In this document: one piece after another, positions 35,529-45,421 of the stretch
Position numbering within the stretch: the stretch's first letter is position 1
How the letters are laid out: each line of letters opens with the position of its first letter
Source of the DNA: Phycisphaerae bacterium
GTDB taxonomy: Bacteria; Planctomycetota; Phycisphaerae; Phycisphaerales; UBA1924
Length of the DNA: 64,000 nt
Assembly (NCBI GenBank): GCA_016793805.1
Contig: JAEUIZ010000044.1
Span: 40,911 to 104,910 of the forward strand
Direction: 5' to 3'
Program-made: the position numbers and the translations under genes
The notes under the pieces: generated by a model
Told to the model about the DNA's origin: nothing
Databases searched by the model: none
What the model saw: only the letters and a program-made list of their open reading frames with translations

Positions 35529-37730
35529 ATGAACACCCGATCGGAGTCCACGCTGCTTCCCCCGCCCCCGCCCGCGCCGGCCACCGGCCCCGGAACCTGG
35601 AAAGAAGAGAACGGGCGAATGCCCAGGCAAGACTCGATCGAGAAGATCTTTGCCTCGGACGTGTTCACCGAGCGCGCCATGCAGCAGCGGCTGCCCAAGG
35701 ACGTCTTCAAGCGTGTGCAGCGGACGATCAAACTGGGCGAGCGGCTCGACCCGGCCGTTGCGGACATCGTCGCCGCCGCCATGAAGGACTGGGCCACCGA
35801 GAATGGGGCCACGCACTACACCCATTGGTTCCAGCCGCTCACCGGGCAGACCGCCGAGAAGCACGACACGTTCATCGTTCCCGACGGGCACGGCGGAGCG
35901 ATCAGCGAGTTCACCGGTTCCGCCCTCGTCCAGGGCGAGCCCGACGCCTCCAGTTTCCCCTCCGGCGGGCTGCGCACCACCTTTGAGGCTCGCGGGTACA
36001 CCGCCTGGGACCCCACCAGCCCCGTCTTCCTCAACCGCTCCGGCAAGAGCGTCACGCTCTGCATCCCCACCGCGTTTGTGTCGTGGAACGGCGAGGCCCT
36101 GGACAAGAAGACCCCGCTCCTCCGCTCGATGGACGCCGTCTCGGAGCAGGCGATCCGCATCCTTCGGGTATTCGGGACGGACCAGGGCGTGAACCGGGTC
36201 GTGAGCACGCTCGGGGCCGAGCAGGAGTACTTCCTGATCGACCGCAACTTCTACTACGCCCGCCCGGACCTGCTCACCTGCGATCGGACGCTGATCGGCG
36301 CACGTCCGCCCAAGGGCCAGCAGATGGAGGACCACTACTTCGGCTCGATCCCGGGGCGGGTGCTGGCGTTCATGAACGACTGCGAGCGCGAGTTGTATCG
36401 GCTCGGGGTTCCGGTGAAGACGCGGCACAACGAGGTCGCGCCCGGGCAGTTCGAACTCGCCCCGCACTTCGAGCAGGCCAACCTCGCCTGCGACCACCAG
36501 ATGCTGGTGATGGAGACGCTCAAGCGCGTCGCGGCCCAGTACGGGCTCCAGTGCATCCTGCACGAGAAGCCCTTCCGCGGGATCAACGGCTCGGGCAAGC
36601 ACTGCAACTGGTCGCTCTCGACCGACACGGGCGTGAACCTGCTCGACCCGCGCGACGAGACGCACACGAACATGCAGTTCCTGGTCTTCCTGTGCGCGGT
36701 CATCCGGGCCGTGGACCTCCACGCCGAACTGCTGCGGGCCTCGATCGCCAGCGCCAACAACGACCACCGGCTGGGCGCCAACGAGGCCCCGCCCGCGATC
36801 ATCTCCATCTTCCTGGGCGACATGCTCACGGACATCATCGAGCAGCTCGAGACCGGCTCGGCCAAGAGCACGCTCAAGGGCGGGCAACTGGACCTGGGCG
36901 CCCGCACGCTCCCGCAACTCCCCCGGCACTCGGGCGACCGCAACCGCACCAGTCCCTTCGCCTTCACGGGGAACAAGTTCGAGTTCCGGGCCGTGGGATC
37001 TTCCGCTGCGGTCGCGTGGCCCGTGACCGTCGTCAACACCATCGTCGCCGACTCGCTCTCCTACATCGCCGATGAACTGGAGAAAGCCCCGAAGGGCAAA
37101 CTCGCGCCGGCGGTGTCGTCCCTCCTGGCACGGATCATCAAGGAGCACAAGCGCGTGCTCTTCGACGGGGACGGGTACGACGTGTCGTGGCACCAGGAGG
37201 CGGAGCGCCGCGGGCTGCCCAACCTCAAGAACACCGCCAGCGCGCTGCCCGCGCTGAAGTCCAAGAAGGCGATCGACCTCTTCCGGCGGTTCAAGGTGCT
37301 GAGCAAGACCGAACTGGAGAGCCGGGCGCACATCTTTGCGGAGAAGTACTGCAAGCAGGTCGTGATCGAGGCCGAGACGATGGCGTCGATGATCCGCACG
37401 CAGGTGCTCCCCGCGGCGATCCGGCAGCAGACGCAGATGGCGAAGGCCGTCGCCGCCTCCGCCTCCGCCGAGGTGGACGATGCCGACCTTCGCGCGGCGC
37501 TGGCGGACTTTGTGGGGTTGACGGGTCGGCTCCGCGCCGCGGTCGCCGCCCTCGAGGCCGCCGTCGCCCACCAGCATGCGACCGATCCGTTCGAGCACGC
37601 GGCCCACATCCGCGACCATATCGTCCCCGCGATGGCCGAGGCCCGTGACGCCTCGGATGCGCTCGAGGGCGTGATCGCGGCGGACCTCTGGCCGCTGCCG
37701 ACGTATCGCGAGATGCTCTCGATCAAGTAG
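35529..37730 (+). CDS. glnN: Type III glutamine synthetase (GSIII)
   Basis: A 733-residue protein, matching the ~700-730 residues of GSIII rather than the ~470 of GSI, with ATG after GGAGG. It makes glutamine from glutamate, ammonia and ATP. GSIII-type stretches include [12 protein letters not shown], the KHDTF region, [10 protein letters not shown] (metal-binding Glu), [25 protein letters not shown] and the late [21 protein letters not shown] site. The C-terminal ~200 residues are the family-specific helical extension. The N-terminal Pro-rich stretch ([12 protein letters not shown]) is variable. Confidence 0.96.
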   Translation: MNTRSESTLLPPPPPAPATGPGTWKEENGRMPRQDSIEKIFASDVFTERAMQQRLPKDVFKRVQRTIKLGERLDPAVADIVAAAMKDWATENGATHYTHWFQPLTGQTAEKHDTFIVPDGHGGAISEFTGSALVQGEPDASSFPSGGLRTTFEARGYTAWDPTSPVFLNRSGKSVTLCIPTAFVSWNGEALDKKTPLLRSMDAVSEQAIRILRVFGTDQGVNRVVSTLGAEQEYFLIDRNFYYARPDLLTCDRTLIGARPPKGQQMEDHYFGSIPGRVLAFMNDCERELYRLGVPVKTRHNEVAPGQFELAPHFEQANLACDHQMLVMETLKRVAAQYGLQCILHEKPFRGINGSGKHCNWSLSTDTGVNLLDPRDETHTNMQFLVFLCAVIRAVDLHAELLRASIASANNDHRLGANEAPPAIISIFLGDMLTDIIEQLETGSAKSTLKGGQLDLGARTLPQLPRHSGDRNRTSPFAFTGNKFEFRAVGSSAAVAWPVTVVNTIVADSLSYIADELEKAPKGKLAPAVSSLLARIIKEHKRVLFDGDGYDVSWHQEAERRGLPNLKNTASALPALKSKKAIDLFRRFKVLSKTELESRAHIFAEKYCKQVVIEAETMASMIRTQVLPAAIRQQTQMAKAVAASASAEVDDADLRAALADFVGLTGRLRAAVAALEAAVAHQHATDPFEHAAHIRDHIVPAMAEARDASDALEGVIAADLWPLPTYREMLSIK

Positions 37731-37816
37731 CCGACGACGCGCGCCGATGCGGCACGGGACCACCGATGGCGCGTGCGCCGTGGTTGCGCCTTGCCGCTCG
37801 CCCTTGGAGGACGCCC

Positions 37817-39124
37817 GTGCCCAGCAGCAAGATCGGCCCGAACCCCCTCGTCTCGGTCATCACGCCGACCAACGACCCTTCTCACCTCGCCGAGATCTTC
37901 CAGTGCCTCGCGGCGCAGACGCACGCCCACTGGGAGTGGGTGATCCTTCCCAACGGCGGCGCCAGGGTCCCCGAGTTCCGCGATCCGCGGGTCCGCGTCG
38001 TCGAGGGACCGGCCGGAACGCCGGGCAGGGGTGCCCATGTCGGCGCGCTGAAACTCGCGTGCGCCAAGGCGGCACGCGGCGAGGTCTTCGTCGAACTCGA
38101 CCACGACGACCTGCTCTCGGCCGACGCGCTGGCGAAGGTGGCCGTGGCGGCTTCGAACGGCGCGGACTTCATCTACTCCGACTTCGCCGAGTTCAACGAG
38201 GCGGACATGTCCCCGCACGTCTATGGCCCGGAGTTCGGGTGGCGCTATCGCGACGTGCGCGGGCCGGGCAACTGGACGTACAAGGCCGCGAGCGCCCCGC
38301 CCGCGGAACCCCCGTGGATCCTCTACATCACGCACGCGCCGAACCACGTGCGCGCCTGGACCCGGGCGTGCTACTTCGACGTGGGCGGGCACGACGCGTC
38401 GCTGGAGGTGGGCGACGATTACGACCTGCTGATCCGCACCTATGCCGCGGGCAAGAAGTTCCACCACATCCCGGAGTGTCTCTACTTCTACCGGATGCGT
38501 GCCGACCGCAAGAACACGCACGTCGAGCGCAACGCGCGGATCCAGGAGATCGTCTGGCAGCGGTACGACCAGTTCTGCTATGCCGCCATGCTCCGGTGGT
38601 GCCGCGACAAGGGCTTGCTGGCCCTCGACCTCGGCGCGGCCCACAGCAAGCCCAACGACCAGTACGTCGGCGTCGATGTCATCCAGGCCAAGGGCGTGGA
38701 CAAGATCGCCGACCTCGACAAGGAGTGGCCCTTCGAGACGGGCTCGGTCGGCCTGATCCGCGCCTGGGACGCGATCGAGCACTATCGCAACCCGGTCCAC
38801 ACGTTCAACGAGGCGTACCGCGTCCTGGCGCCGCGGGGGATGTTCATGATCGAGGTGCCCTCGACCGACGGCCGCGGGGCGTGGCAGGATCCCACCCACT
38901 ACTCCTTCTTCAACCAGAACAGTTTCTGGTACTACACCCGCGACGAGCACAAGCGCTACGTCGCGGCGATCAGGGCGGCCTTTATGCCCGTGCGGCTCAT
39001 CACCTACTTCCCCTCCGACTTCCATCGCCAGAACAACATCCCCTACGTCCGAGCCCACCTCGTGGCGCTCAAGCAGGGCATCAGCCACCCCATGCCCATG
39101 CCCCACATGCGCATCCCGGATTGA
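37817..39124 (+). CDS. Glycosyltransferase family 2 / SAM methyltransferase fusion
   Basis: A 435-residue protein starting at GTG 6 nt after TTGGAGG; an ATG at 37766 is the alternative. The N-terminal half is a GT-A domain: LVSVITPTNDPSHLAEI, ELDHDDLLSADALAKV (DxD-like) and GGHDASLEVGDDYDLL. The C-terminal half has a truncated class I methyltransferase fold: LALDLGAAH (SAM loop region), AWDAIEHYRNPVHTFNEAYRVLAPRGMFMIEVP. The fusion suggests coupled sugar addition and methylation of a surface glycan. Acceptor and sugar are unknown. Confidence 0.85.
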   Translation: MPSSKIGPNPLVSVITPTNDPSHLAEIFQCLAAQTHAHWEWVILPNGGARVPEFRDPRVRVVEGPAGTPGRGAHVGALKLACAKAARGEVFVELDHDDLLSADALAKVAVAASNGADFIYSDFAEFNEADMSPHVYGPEFGWRYRDVRGPGNWTYKAASAPPAEPPWILYITHAPNHVRAWTRACYFDVGGHDASLEVGDDYDLLIRTYAAGKKFHHIPECLYFYRMRADRKNTHVERNARIQEIVWQRYDQFCYAAMLRWCRDKGLLALDLGAAHSKPNDQYVGVDVIQAKGVDKIADLDKEWPFETGSVGLIRAWDAIEHYRNPVHTFNEAYRVLAPRGMFMIEVPSTDGRGAWQDPTHYSFFNQNSFWYYTRDEHKRYVAAIRAAFMPVRLITYFPSDFHRQNNIPYVRAHLVALKQGISHPMPMPHMRIPD

Positions 39125-39231
39125 GCAGGAGCCGGCTCTCTCGAGGTGGCGCGGCGCGGGCCGCCGACGCCCGCTCGTTCGATCGCGACCGCCTCTATGC
39201 TCTCGTCGCGCTGCCGCGCGAACGAGGCCGA

Positions 39232-40197
39232 ATGTCCGTGTCCCTTCGCTTCCCGGTGATCGTCGGCCCCACCGCCGGGGGCAAGTCGGACCTCGCGCTC
39301 GCGCTGGCCGCGGCGCTCCCGGCCGAGATCATCTCCGCCGACGCGTTCCAGGTCTTCCGGGGCATGGACATCGGGACGGCGAAGCCGGCGCCGGATGTCC
39401 TCGCCCGCGTCCCGCATCATCTCGTGGACGTCGTCGAGCCGACGGAGCCGTTCAGCGTGAGCCAGTGGCTGCCGCTCGCCGATGCGGCCATCGCCGACAT
39501 CCTCGCCCGCGGGCGAGTGCCGATCGTGGTGGGAGGGACGCATCTCTACGTCAAGGCGCTGCTGGACGGGATGTTCGAGGGACCGCCGCCCGACCCCGCG
39601 CTCCGCGTCCGGCTGCAAGCCACGCCTCTCACCGAGTTGCGCGCGGAACTCGTGCGCGTCGACCCCGCCGCCGCGGCACGCATCCATCCCAACGACCAGC
39701 GCCGCACGATCCGTGCGCTGGAGGTCTACCACCAGACCGGGCGGCCCATCAGCGCGCTCCAGACGCAATGGGACGCCGGCGCGCGCGGGATCGTGGCGCC
39801 CGATCGAGGCTGGCGGCCGTCGTCGAGCGCTCGCCACGCCTGTGTGCTCGTGGGGCTCGAGTGGGAGCCCGACGCCCTCGCCCGGCGCATCAATGCGCGG
39901 GTTCGCGAGATGCTCGACCGTGGGTTGATGGACGAGGTGCGTTCGCTCTGGCGCTCCGCCCGCCTCGGGCCGCAGGCGCGCGAGGCCCTGGGCTACAAGC
40001 AACTGATCGAGCACCTCGAGGGCCGATCCTCGCTCGACGACGCCGTCGAGGCGATCAAGATCGAGTCGCGTCGGTTCGCCAAGAACCAGAGGACCTGGCT
40101 TCGGAGGCTTCGGACGACTCCCGGCGCGATCTGGCTCGACGGCCCGCGGGCCCTGGATGCCGTCCCGGAACTCCTGGCGACGATCGGACGCTCTTGA
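39232..40197 (+). CDS. miaA: tRNA dimethylallyltransferase MiaA
   Basis: A 321-residue protein adding a dimethylallyl group to N6 of A37 in UNN-decoding tRNAs. VIVGPTAGGKSDLALALA is the P-loop, ISADAFQVFRGMDIGTAKP holds the catalytic Asp region, and HHLVDVVEPTEPFSV and VVGGTHLYVKALLDG are further signatures. RRTIRALEVYHQTGRP and GYKQLIEHLEG are typical of the later part. A ~15-residue insert (GIVAPDRGWRPSSSA) precedes the C-terminal domain. TATGCT at 39196-39201 may be its -10. Confidence 0.96.
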   Translation: MSVSLRFPVIVGPTAGGKSDLALALAAALPAEIISADAFQVFRGMDIGTAKPAPDVLARVPHHLVDVVEPTEPFSVSQWLPLADAAIADILARGRVPIVVGGTHLYVKALLDGMFEGPPPDPALRVRLQATPLTELRAELVRVDPAAAARIHPNDQRRTIRALEVYHQTGRPISALQTQWDAGARGIVAPDRGWRPSSSARHACVLVGLEWEPDALARRINARVREMLDRGLMDEVRSLWRSARLGPQAREALGYKQLIEHLEGRSSLDDAVEAIKIESRRFAKNQRTWLRRLRTTPGAIWLDGPRALDAVPELLATIGRS

Positions 40198-40220
40198 TTC
40201 CCGCCGCCGGTCGGCCCGAT

Positions 40221-40226
40221 TAGGAT
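40221..40226 (+). promoter_or_regulatory. Putative -10 box directly before the site-2 protease gene
   Basis: TAGGAT, then 6 nt, then the ATG at 40233. The AGGA inside the box could instead act as a Shine-Dalgarno, so this example is ambiguous. TTGATT lies 21 bp upstream. Confidence 0.25.
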
Positions 40227-40232
40227 TGCACA

Positions 40233-42380
40233 ATGTCGTCACTCGTCAGTTTCCTCTCCGGCGCGATCGACCTGGCCGTCGTGGTCATCGGGTTCGGGCT
40301 CATCGTCTTTCTTCACGAGTTGGGGCACTTCCTCGCGGCCAAGTGGGCGGGCATCCGCGTGCTCGCCTTCGCGATGGGCTTTGGGCCGGCGATCGTCTCC
40401 TACCGCCGCGGCATGGGGCTCCGCCGCGGGTCCAGCGAGCGCGACTACCTCGCGCTCCACGAGGCGCGCGCCTCCGGGGTCGCCGGCCGCGCGGGCCCGC
40501 GCACGTCCGACGAGCCGATCAGCCCCACCGAGTACCGGCTCAACTGGCTGCCGTTCGGCGGCTACGTCAAGATGCTCGGGCAGAACGACGCCAACCCGCT
40601 CGAGACCAGCGACGAGTCGGACAGTTACCAGCAGTGCCCGCCGCTGAAGCGGATGGTCGTGATCTCGGCCGGCGTGGTGATGAACATGCTCCTCGCCGCG
40701 GCCTTGTTCATCGTGGTCTTCATGTGGGGCCTGAAGACGCAGCCTCCGACGATCGGCGACGTGGCCCCGGGCTCGCCCGCCCAGCGCGCCGTCCCCGCCG
40801 ACCCGACGATCCCCGCGGGCCTCAAACCCGGCGATCGCGTCCTCTCCGCCGATGGCGACACGATCAAGCAGTTCAGCGACCTGGCCCTCGCGGCCGCGAT
40901 GTCGCGCCGCGGAGAGCCCCTGGACCTCGTCGTGCAGCGCCCGGGCGTCGAGAGGCCGATCCGCTTCGAAGTCCGCCCCGAGCCGGGCGTCCGCTCGCGA
41001 CTGCTGGAGATCGGCGTCGCGCCGTCGTTCTCCAACCGCCTCTACAACCCAACGCGGCCCGAGGAGATTGCGATCATCCGCGACCGCCTCGACGCGCTGG
41101 GACTCGCGGGCGTAAAGCCGGGCATGCGGCTCGTTCGCGCGGGCGAGAACCATGCCGTCGCTGCCGCGTCCGATCTCGAGGCCGCCGCCGGCGCGGGCAC
41201 GCCGATCGTGCTCGAGTTCACCGACGACGCTGGCACGCGCGTCGCCGCGACGATCCAGCCCAAGGCCCGCGTCCAGTCCGGCTTCGTGCGCCAACCCTCG
41301 GGCGCGATCTCGCCCGTCGAGCATCTCCTGGGCCTGGCGCCCGTCATGCTCGTCGAGCCCCCTTCGCCCGGCGACAACCCCGACCGCCAGGGACTCCAGA
41401 CCGGCGACATCTTCGCTCGCGTCGGAGACGTGCGCTTCCCGAGCCTCGCCCAGGGCATCGCCGAGATCCGACGCCATCGCGGCAGGACCATCCCGGTCGA
41501 CGTCGTCCGCGACGGCCGGATCGTTCGCATCACGCCCGACCCCACCGTCCGCGCCCAGGGCCTGGGTGTGATCGGGTTCCGTCCCGGAGAAGCGGGCGAG
41601 CACGCCGCGCTCCTGGCCGCGCCGATCCAGAACCTCGCCGACGAACGCGGCAAGGACCTCGGACCGTCGCCCGCCGCCTCGCTCCCGATCGCGCCGGGCT
41701 CGACGATCGTCGCCGTGAACGGGACCCCCGTCGCGTCGCTCACGGATCTCCGCGAGGCGCTGAAATCCGCGACGCGTGAGGCCCTCGCTGCCGGCGCCGC
41801 GGGCGCCGAGGTCGTGCTCGCGGTGCTGCCCCCGATCGACGCGCGGCCCGACGCCGGCACGCCGCACGAGGTCCGCTGGTCGCTCTCCCGCGCCGATATC
41901 GCCACGCTCCACGCGCTCCGGTGGACGAGCCCGCTGAGCCTGGCGCTCTTTGAGCCCGAGGAGATCACCCTCCGGGCCGACGGGCCCGTCCACGCGATCC
42001 GCATGGGAGTCGCCGAGACCCACCGCGTCATGATGACCACCTACCTCACCTTCCTCCGCCTCTTCGAGGGGACCGTCAAGGTCGAGCACCTCAAGGGTCC
42101 CGTCGGCATCGCCCACATCGGCACGAACATCGTCTCCCGCGGCACCATCGCCCTCCTCTTCTTCATGGCCCTCATCAGCATCAACCTCGCCGTCGTCAAC
42201 TTCCTCCCCCTCCCCATCGTCGACGGCGGGCAGTTCCTCTTCCTCGTCTTCGAGTGGCTCCGCGGCAAGCCCGTGCCGCCCTCGGTGCAGGGAGCGGCCT
42301 CGCTCGCCGGGCTCCTCCTCATCGGGACCGTCTTCCTCGTCGTCACCTTCCACGACCTCATGAACCTCTTCTCGCCATAG
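40233..42380 (+). CDS. rseP: RseP-like site-2 metalloprotease, enlarged
   Basis: A 715-residue intramembrane zinc protease, against ~450 in E. coli RseP. HELGH (residues 28-32) lies in the first membrane helix and NFLPLPIVDGGQ near the C-terminus gives the third zinc-ligand region. Between them are at least three PDZ-like segments (GLKPGDRVLSADGD, LQTGDIFARVGD, IAPGSTIVAVNG). Members cleave anti-sigma factors or signal peptides in the membrane. The extra ~250 residues lie in the periplasmic part. The downstream hydrolase begins 10 bp later. Confidence 0.92.
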   Translation: MSSLVSFLSGAIDLAVVVIGFGLIVFLHELGHFLAAKWAGIRVLAFAMGFGPAIVSYRRGMGLRRGSSERDYLALHEARASGVAGRAGPRTSDEPISPTEYRLNWLPFGGYVKMLGQNDANPLETSDESDSYQQCPPLKRMVVISAGVVMNMLLAAALFIVVFMWGLKTQPPTIGDVAPGSPAQRAVPADPTIPAGLKPGDRVLSADGDTIKQFSDLALAAAMSRRGEPLDLVVQRPGVERPIRFEVRPEPGVRSRLLEIGVAPSFSNRLYNPTRPEEIAIIRDRLDALGLAGVKPGMRLVRAGENHAVAAASDLEAAAGAGTPIVLEFTDDAGTRVAATIQPKARVQSGFVRQPSGAISPVEHLLGLAPVMLVEPPSPGDNPDRQGLQTGDIFARVGDVRFPSLAQGIAEIRRHRGRTIPVDVVRDGRIVRITPDPTVRAQGLGVIGFRPGEAGEHAALLAAPIQNLADERGKDLGPSPAASLPIAPGSTIVAVNGTPVASLTDLREALKSATREALAAGAAGAEVVLAVLPPIDARPDAGTPHEVRWSLSRADIATLHALRWTSPLSLALFEPEEITLRADGPVHAIRMGVAETHRVMMTTYLTFLRLFEGTVKVEHLKGPVGIAHIGTNIVSRGTIALLFFMALISINLAVVNFLPLPIVDGGQFLFLVFEWLRGKPVPPSVQGAASLAGLLLIGTVFLVVTFHDLMNLFSP

Positions 42381-42390
42381 CCCACCGACG

Positions 42391-43314
42391 ATGCCCGTCC
42401 TCCTCCTCGCCGTCGGGCTCGCCTGGGTGTGGATCGCGGCAATCGCGGCCGTCGCCTGGATGCTCTCGCACCCGCCGCGCCGGACCTATGCCTGGGCTGT
42501 CGCGCGCGGGCTGCCGGGCGACCCACGCGAACTCGCGGCCCCGCTCGCGTTCGAGTCCTGGACGTTCGAACTCCACGGGCTCATGTTGCCCGTCTGGGAC
42601 ATCGCCGGCCGCGACCCCGGCGGGCCGTGCATCATCGTCACGCCCGGCTGGGGCGACTCTCGCGTCGGCGCGCTGGCTCGCGTGCCCTCGCTCGCCCAAC
42701 ACGCCTCGCGCCTCATCCTCTGGGACCCGCCGGGCCTGGGCGACGCGCCCGGCACCTGCCGCCTCGGGACGCGCGAGGCGCGGGCGCTGGCCGCGCTCGT
42801 CACGCACGTCCGCGACGGCGATCCGCGCACGCCGGTGGTCCTCTTTGGCTGGTCGCTCGGCGCGGGGGTCTCGATCGAGGTCGCCGCGGGGCTGGCCGGC
42901 ATCGCCGGTGTGATCGCCGAGTCCCCGTACCGGCTCGCGAGCACGCCCGCGCGAAACGTGCTGATCGCGCGCGGGATGCCCTGGCGTCTGGTGCTCCCGC
43001 CCGCGATGGCGCTCCTCTGGACGCTCTGGACGGGGCGCCCGCGCGACCCGCGCTTCGACCGCGCGCGACACGCCGCACGCGTCATGTGCCCGATGCTGGT
43101 GCTGCACGGGGAACTCGACGCCGTGGCGCCGATTGCGGATGGGCGCGAGATCGCCACCGCCGCGCCGAACGCCAGACTCGAGTGCATCGCCGGTGCCGGA
43201 CACAACAACCTCTGGACGGACCACGCCGCCCGCAGCGCCGCAGCGGTTCGGGAGTTCCTGACCTCGCTCGCGGCGCGCGCGCCCTCGCCGCCCGCCCCTA
43301 CACTTCCCGCGTGA
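42391..43314 (+). CDS. Membrane-anchored alpha/beta hydrolase
   Basis: A 307-residue protein with an N-terminal hydrophobic helix (LLLAVGLAWVWIAAIAAVAWML) and an alpha/beta hydrolase domain. GWSLGAG contains the probable nucleophile Ser, MLVLHGELDAVAP the acid Asp region and GAGHNNLW the His. A cap-like stretch contains ESPYRLASTPARN. Substrate cannot be assigned; the layout resembles BAAT/YqkD-like lipases. The stop overlaps the deoC GTG. Confidence 0.82.
   Translation: MPVLLLAVGLAWVWIAAIAAVAWMLSHPPRRTYAWAVARGLPGDPRELAAPLAFESWTFELHGLMLPVWDIAGRDPGGPCIIVTPGWGDSRVGALARVPSLAQHASRLILWDPPGLGDAPGTCRLGTREARALAALVTHVRDGDPRTPVVLFGWSLGAGVSIEVAAGLAGIAGVIAESPYRLASTPARNVLIARGMPWRLVLPPAMALLWTLWTGRPRDPRFDRARHAARVMCPMLVLHGELDAVAPIADGREIATAAPNARLECIAGAGHNNLWTDHAARSAAAVREFLTSLAARAPSPPAPTLPA
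43299..43304 (+). promoter_or_regulatory. Putative -10 box for a leaderless deoC transcript
   Basis: TACACT is followed by TCCCGC and the GTG at 43311. No Shine-Dalgarno is present. It lies inside the end of the hydrolase gene; no -35 box is evident. Confidence 0.3.
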
Positions 43315-44294
43315 TCCTCAGATCGCCCACGGTCGATCGCGTCATGGTCGAGGCCCGCGCCGCCGCCCTGGCCACGCGCTCCATCAAGACCTCCGCCAAG
43401 CAGGCCGGCCTGCTGCTGGCGATGTCGATGCTCGACCTGACGACGCTCGAGGGCAAGGACACACCCGAGAAGGTCCGCGCCCTCTGCGCCAAGGCCGTTC
43501 GACCCTTCGAGCGGGACGAGGACGTGCTGGGCTTTCGTGTGCCCTCCGTGGCCGCGGTCTGCGTGTATCCCTCGATGGTCCCCGCCGCCCGAGCCTCGCT
43601 CGAGTCCCTCGGCCCGGTTGGAGCCGGCGTGAAGATCGCCGCGGTTGCCACAGCGTTTCCCAGCGGGCAGTTCCCGCTCGACGTTCGCCTCGACGACACC
43701 CGCCGCGCGATTCTCGCGGGCGCGCACGAGATCGACATGGTGATCAACCGCGGCGCGCTGCTGGCGGGCCGGCTCGACGAGGTCGCGGATGAGATCCGCC
43801 AGGTCAAGCGGGTCTGCCTCTCGACCCTATGCCCCGGCCGCCCCGACCACGCCGTGGGACTCAAGGTGATCCTTGAGACGGGCGAGTTGGAGACATTCGA
43901 CCTCGTCCGCCGCGCCAGCGATGCCGCCCTCGCCGCGCTGCATGACGTGGAGCGAGAACTCGGACCGACCTCGGCTCTGGACTTCATCAAGACGAGCACG
44001 GGCAAGGTCCAGCCCGCGGCAACGCTCCCGGGCACGCTCGTGATGCTCGAGGCCGTGCGCGACCACTTCCTCCGCACCGGGCACCGCGTGGGCGTCAAGC
44101 CCGCGGGGGGCATCCGCACGGCCAAGCAGTCGCTGCAGTATCTCGTGATGGTGAACGAGACCGTCGGCGACGACTGGATGAACCCGGACAGATTCCGGAT
44201 CGGGGCGTCGTCGCTTGCCAATGACATTCTCAGGCAACTGGTACGCGCCCTCGGCGGACGATACGTCGCGCACTACGAGTTCTCTGAGTGCTGA
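43311..44294 (+). CDS. deoC: Deoxyribose-phosphate aldolase
   Basis: A 327-residue class I aldolase that splits 2-deoxyribose 5-phosphate to glyceraldehyde 3-phosphate and acetaldehyde. AVCVYPSMV, EIDMVINRGALLAG, LKVILETGEL (Schiff-base Lys) and DFIKTSTGK are conserved, as is GVKPAGGIRT. The GTG at 43311 overlaps the previous stop (GTGA); an ATG at 43344 is possible. The length resembles the longer DeoC subgroup rather than the ~220-residue one. Confidence 0.95.
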   Translation: MILRSPTVDRVMVEARAAALATRSIKTSAKQAGLLLAMSMLDLTTLEGKDTPEKVRALCAKAVRPFERDEDVLGFRVPSVAAVCVYPSMVPAARASLESLGPVGAGVKIAAVATAFPSGQFPLDVRLDDTRRAILAGAHEIDMVINRGALLAGRLDEVADEIRQVKRVCLSTLCPGRPDHAVGLKVILETGELETFDLVRRASDAALAALHDVERELGPTSALDFIKTSTGKVQPAATLPGTLVMLEAVRDHFLRTGHRVGVKPAGGIRTAKQSLQYLVMVNETVGDDWMNPDRFRIGASSLANDILRQLVRALGGRYVAHYEFSEC

Positions 44295-44353
44295 TGACGC
44301 GACGCGGCGCGCGGGCTAGGTATTCCGCCGCCGCCACTTTTGCGCTGAAAATG

Positions 44354-44382
44354 TTGCGAGCACTCAAATCGGGGTGTATTCT
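44354..44382 (+). promoter_or_regulatory. Putative promoter of the first anchor-J gene
   Basis: TTGCGA, 17 bp, TATTCT, with the next gene starting 54 nt after the -10. The following GGTGTATTCTTCTCTGAAGG resembles sequence at 45461 before the neighbouring paralogue. Confidence 0.5.
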
Positions 44383-44436
44383 TCTCTGAAGGTCGTGTCG
44401 ATTTCGTTCAAACAAAACCCAAACTGGAGTGGAAGC

Positions 44437-45363
44437 ATGAAGTCGTTCGTCACCGCCAGCGCGATCCTGAGCATCTGCGGGCTCGCCCAGGCCCAGTCGT
44501 TCCTCGAGAGTTTCAACGGCACGGGCGCAGGCGTGGAGCCAATCCCCACCAACTGGACTTCCGTGAACACCTCCCCCGGCGGGCCCGGCACCAACCCCAA
44601 CTGGCAGGTCCGCACGGACGGCTTGGTCTTCGCCGCCCAGGCTGGCGCGGGCTACGCGTTTGCCAACTTCAACTCCTCGACCAACGCCAACCCCTGCGAC
44701 AACTGGCTGATCTCCCCGATCGTGACCTTCCGCAACGGGGACACGATCAAGTTCTGGACCCGCACGGTTGATCGCAACGCCGGCGGAGTTCTCTCGTTCC
44801 CGGACGCCCTCCAGGTCCGCCTCGCGGTCGGCAACACCACGATCGGCGCCACCCAGGCCGCCCTGCTCGGGACCTTCTCCGTCCTCGCGCTCGACATCAA
44901 CCCCTCGATGAGCAACAACCCCGCGCCGGCGGCGCCCTCGGGCAACCCCCCCACCACCGTCGGGTATCCCGACACCTGGACCGAGTACACCGTGACGGTC
45001 TCCGGCGTGGCCTCGCCCACCACCGGGCGCTTCGCGTTCCGCTACTTCACGCAGATCGACGGCGGGCCACTGGGTATCTACTCCAACTACCTCGGCGTGG
45101 ACGAGGTGGACTACTTCTCCAACTCCGGTGGCGGCGGCGCCGTGTGCTACCCCAACTGCGACGCCTCGACCACCACGCCCTTCCTCAACGTCAACGACTT
45201 CGTCTGCTTCAACAACGCCTTCGCCGCGGCCCAGGCGATCCCGATCGCCCAGCAGATCACCAGTTACGCCAACTGCGACGCTTCCACGACCTCTCCGATC
45301 CTCAATGTCAACGACTTCGTCTGCTTCAACAACCTCTTTGCCGCCGGCTGCTCCGCTCCGTAA
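44437..45363 (+). CDS. Exported choice-of-anchor-J protein with two GC-type dockerin-like repeats
   Basis: A 308-residue protein; ATG at 44437 after GGAG gives a signal peptide ending LAQAQ. The body is a jelly-roll-type domain with DNWLISPIVTFRNGDTIKF, the pattern of choice-of-anchor-J/cleaved-adhesin modules, and a central Asn/Pro-rich part. After a Gly-rich linker (NSGGGGAV) come two repeats of the NCDASTTxPxLNVNDFVCFNNxFAA type, separated by ~20 residues, ending AAGCSAP. A surface or extracellular role is likely. No enzyme motif is seen. Confidence 0.83.
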   Translation: MKSFVTASAILSICGLAQAQSFLESFNGTGAGVEPIPTNWTSVNTSPGGPGTNPNWQVRTDGLVFAAQAGAGYAFANFNSSTNANPCDNWLISPIVTFRNGDTIKFWTRTVDRNAGGVLSFPDALQVRLAVGNTTIGATQAALLGTFSVLALDINPSMSNNPAPAAPSGNPPTTVGYPDTWTEYTVTVSGVASPTTGRFAFRYFTQIDGGPLGIYSNYLGVDEVDYFSNSGGGGAVCYPNCDASTTTPFLNVNDFVCFNNAFAAAQAIPIAQQITSYANCDASTTSPILNVNDFVCFNNLFAAGCSAP

Positions 45364-45390
45364 GACCGCGGCAACCAGATTGGTTCTCAG

Positions 45391-45421
45391 ACCCGTCGGC
45401 CCCTCGGCCGGCGGGTTTTTT
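45391..45421 (+). terminator. Intrinsic terminator after the first anchor-J gene
   Basis: An 11-bp stem (ACCCGTCGGCC with GGCCGGCGGGT, one G-U pair), 4-nt loop CCTC, and a run of six T. Clear rho-independent form. Confidence 0.92.
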
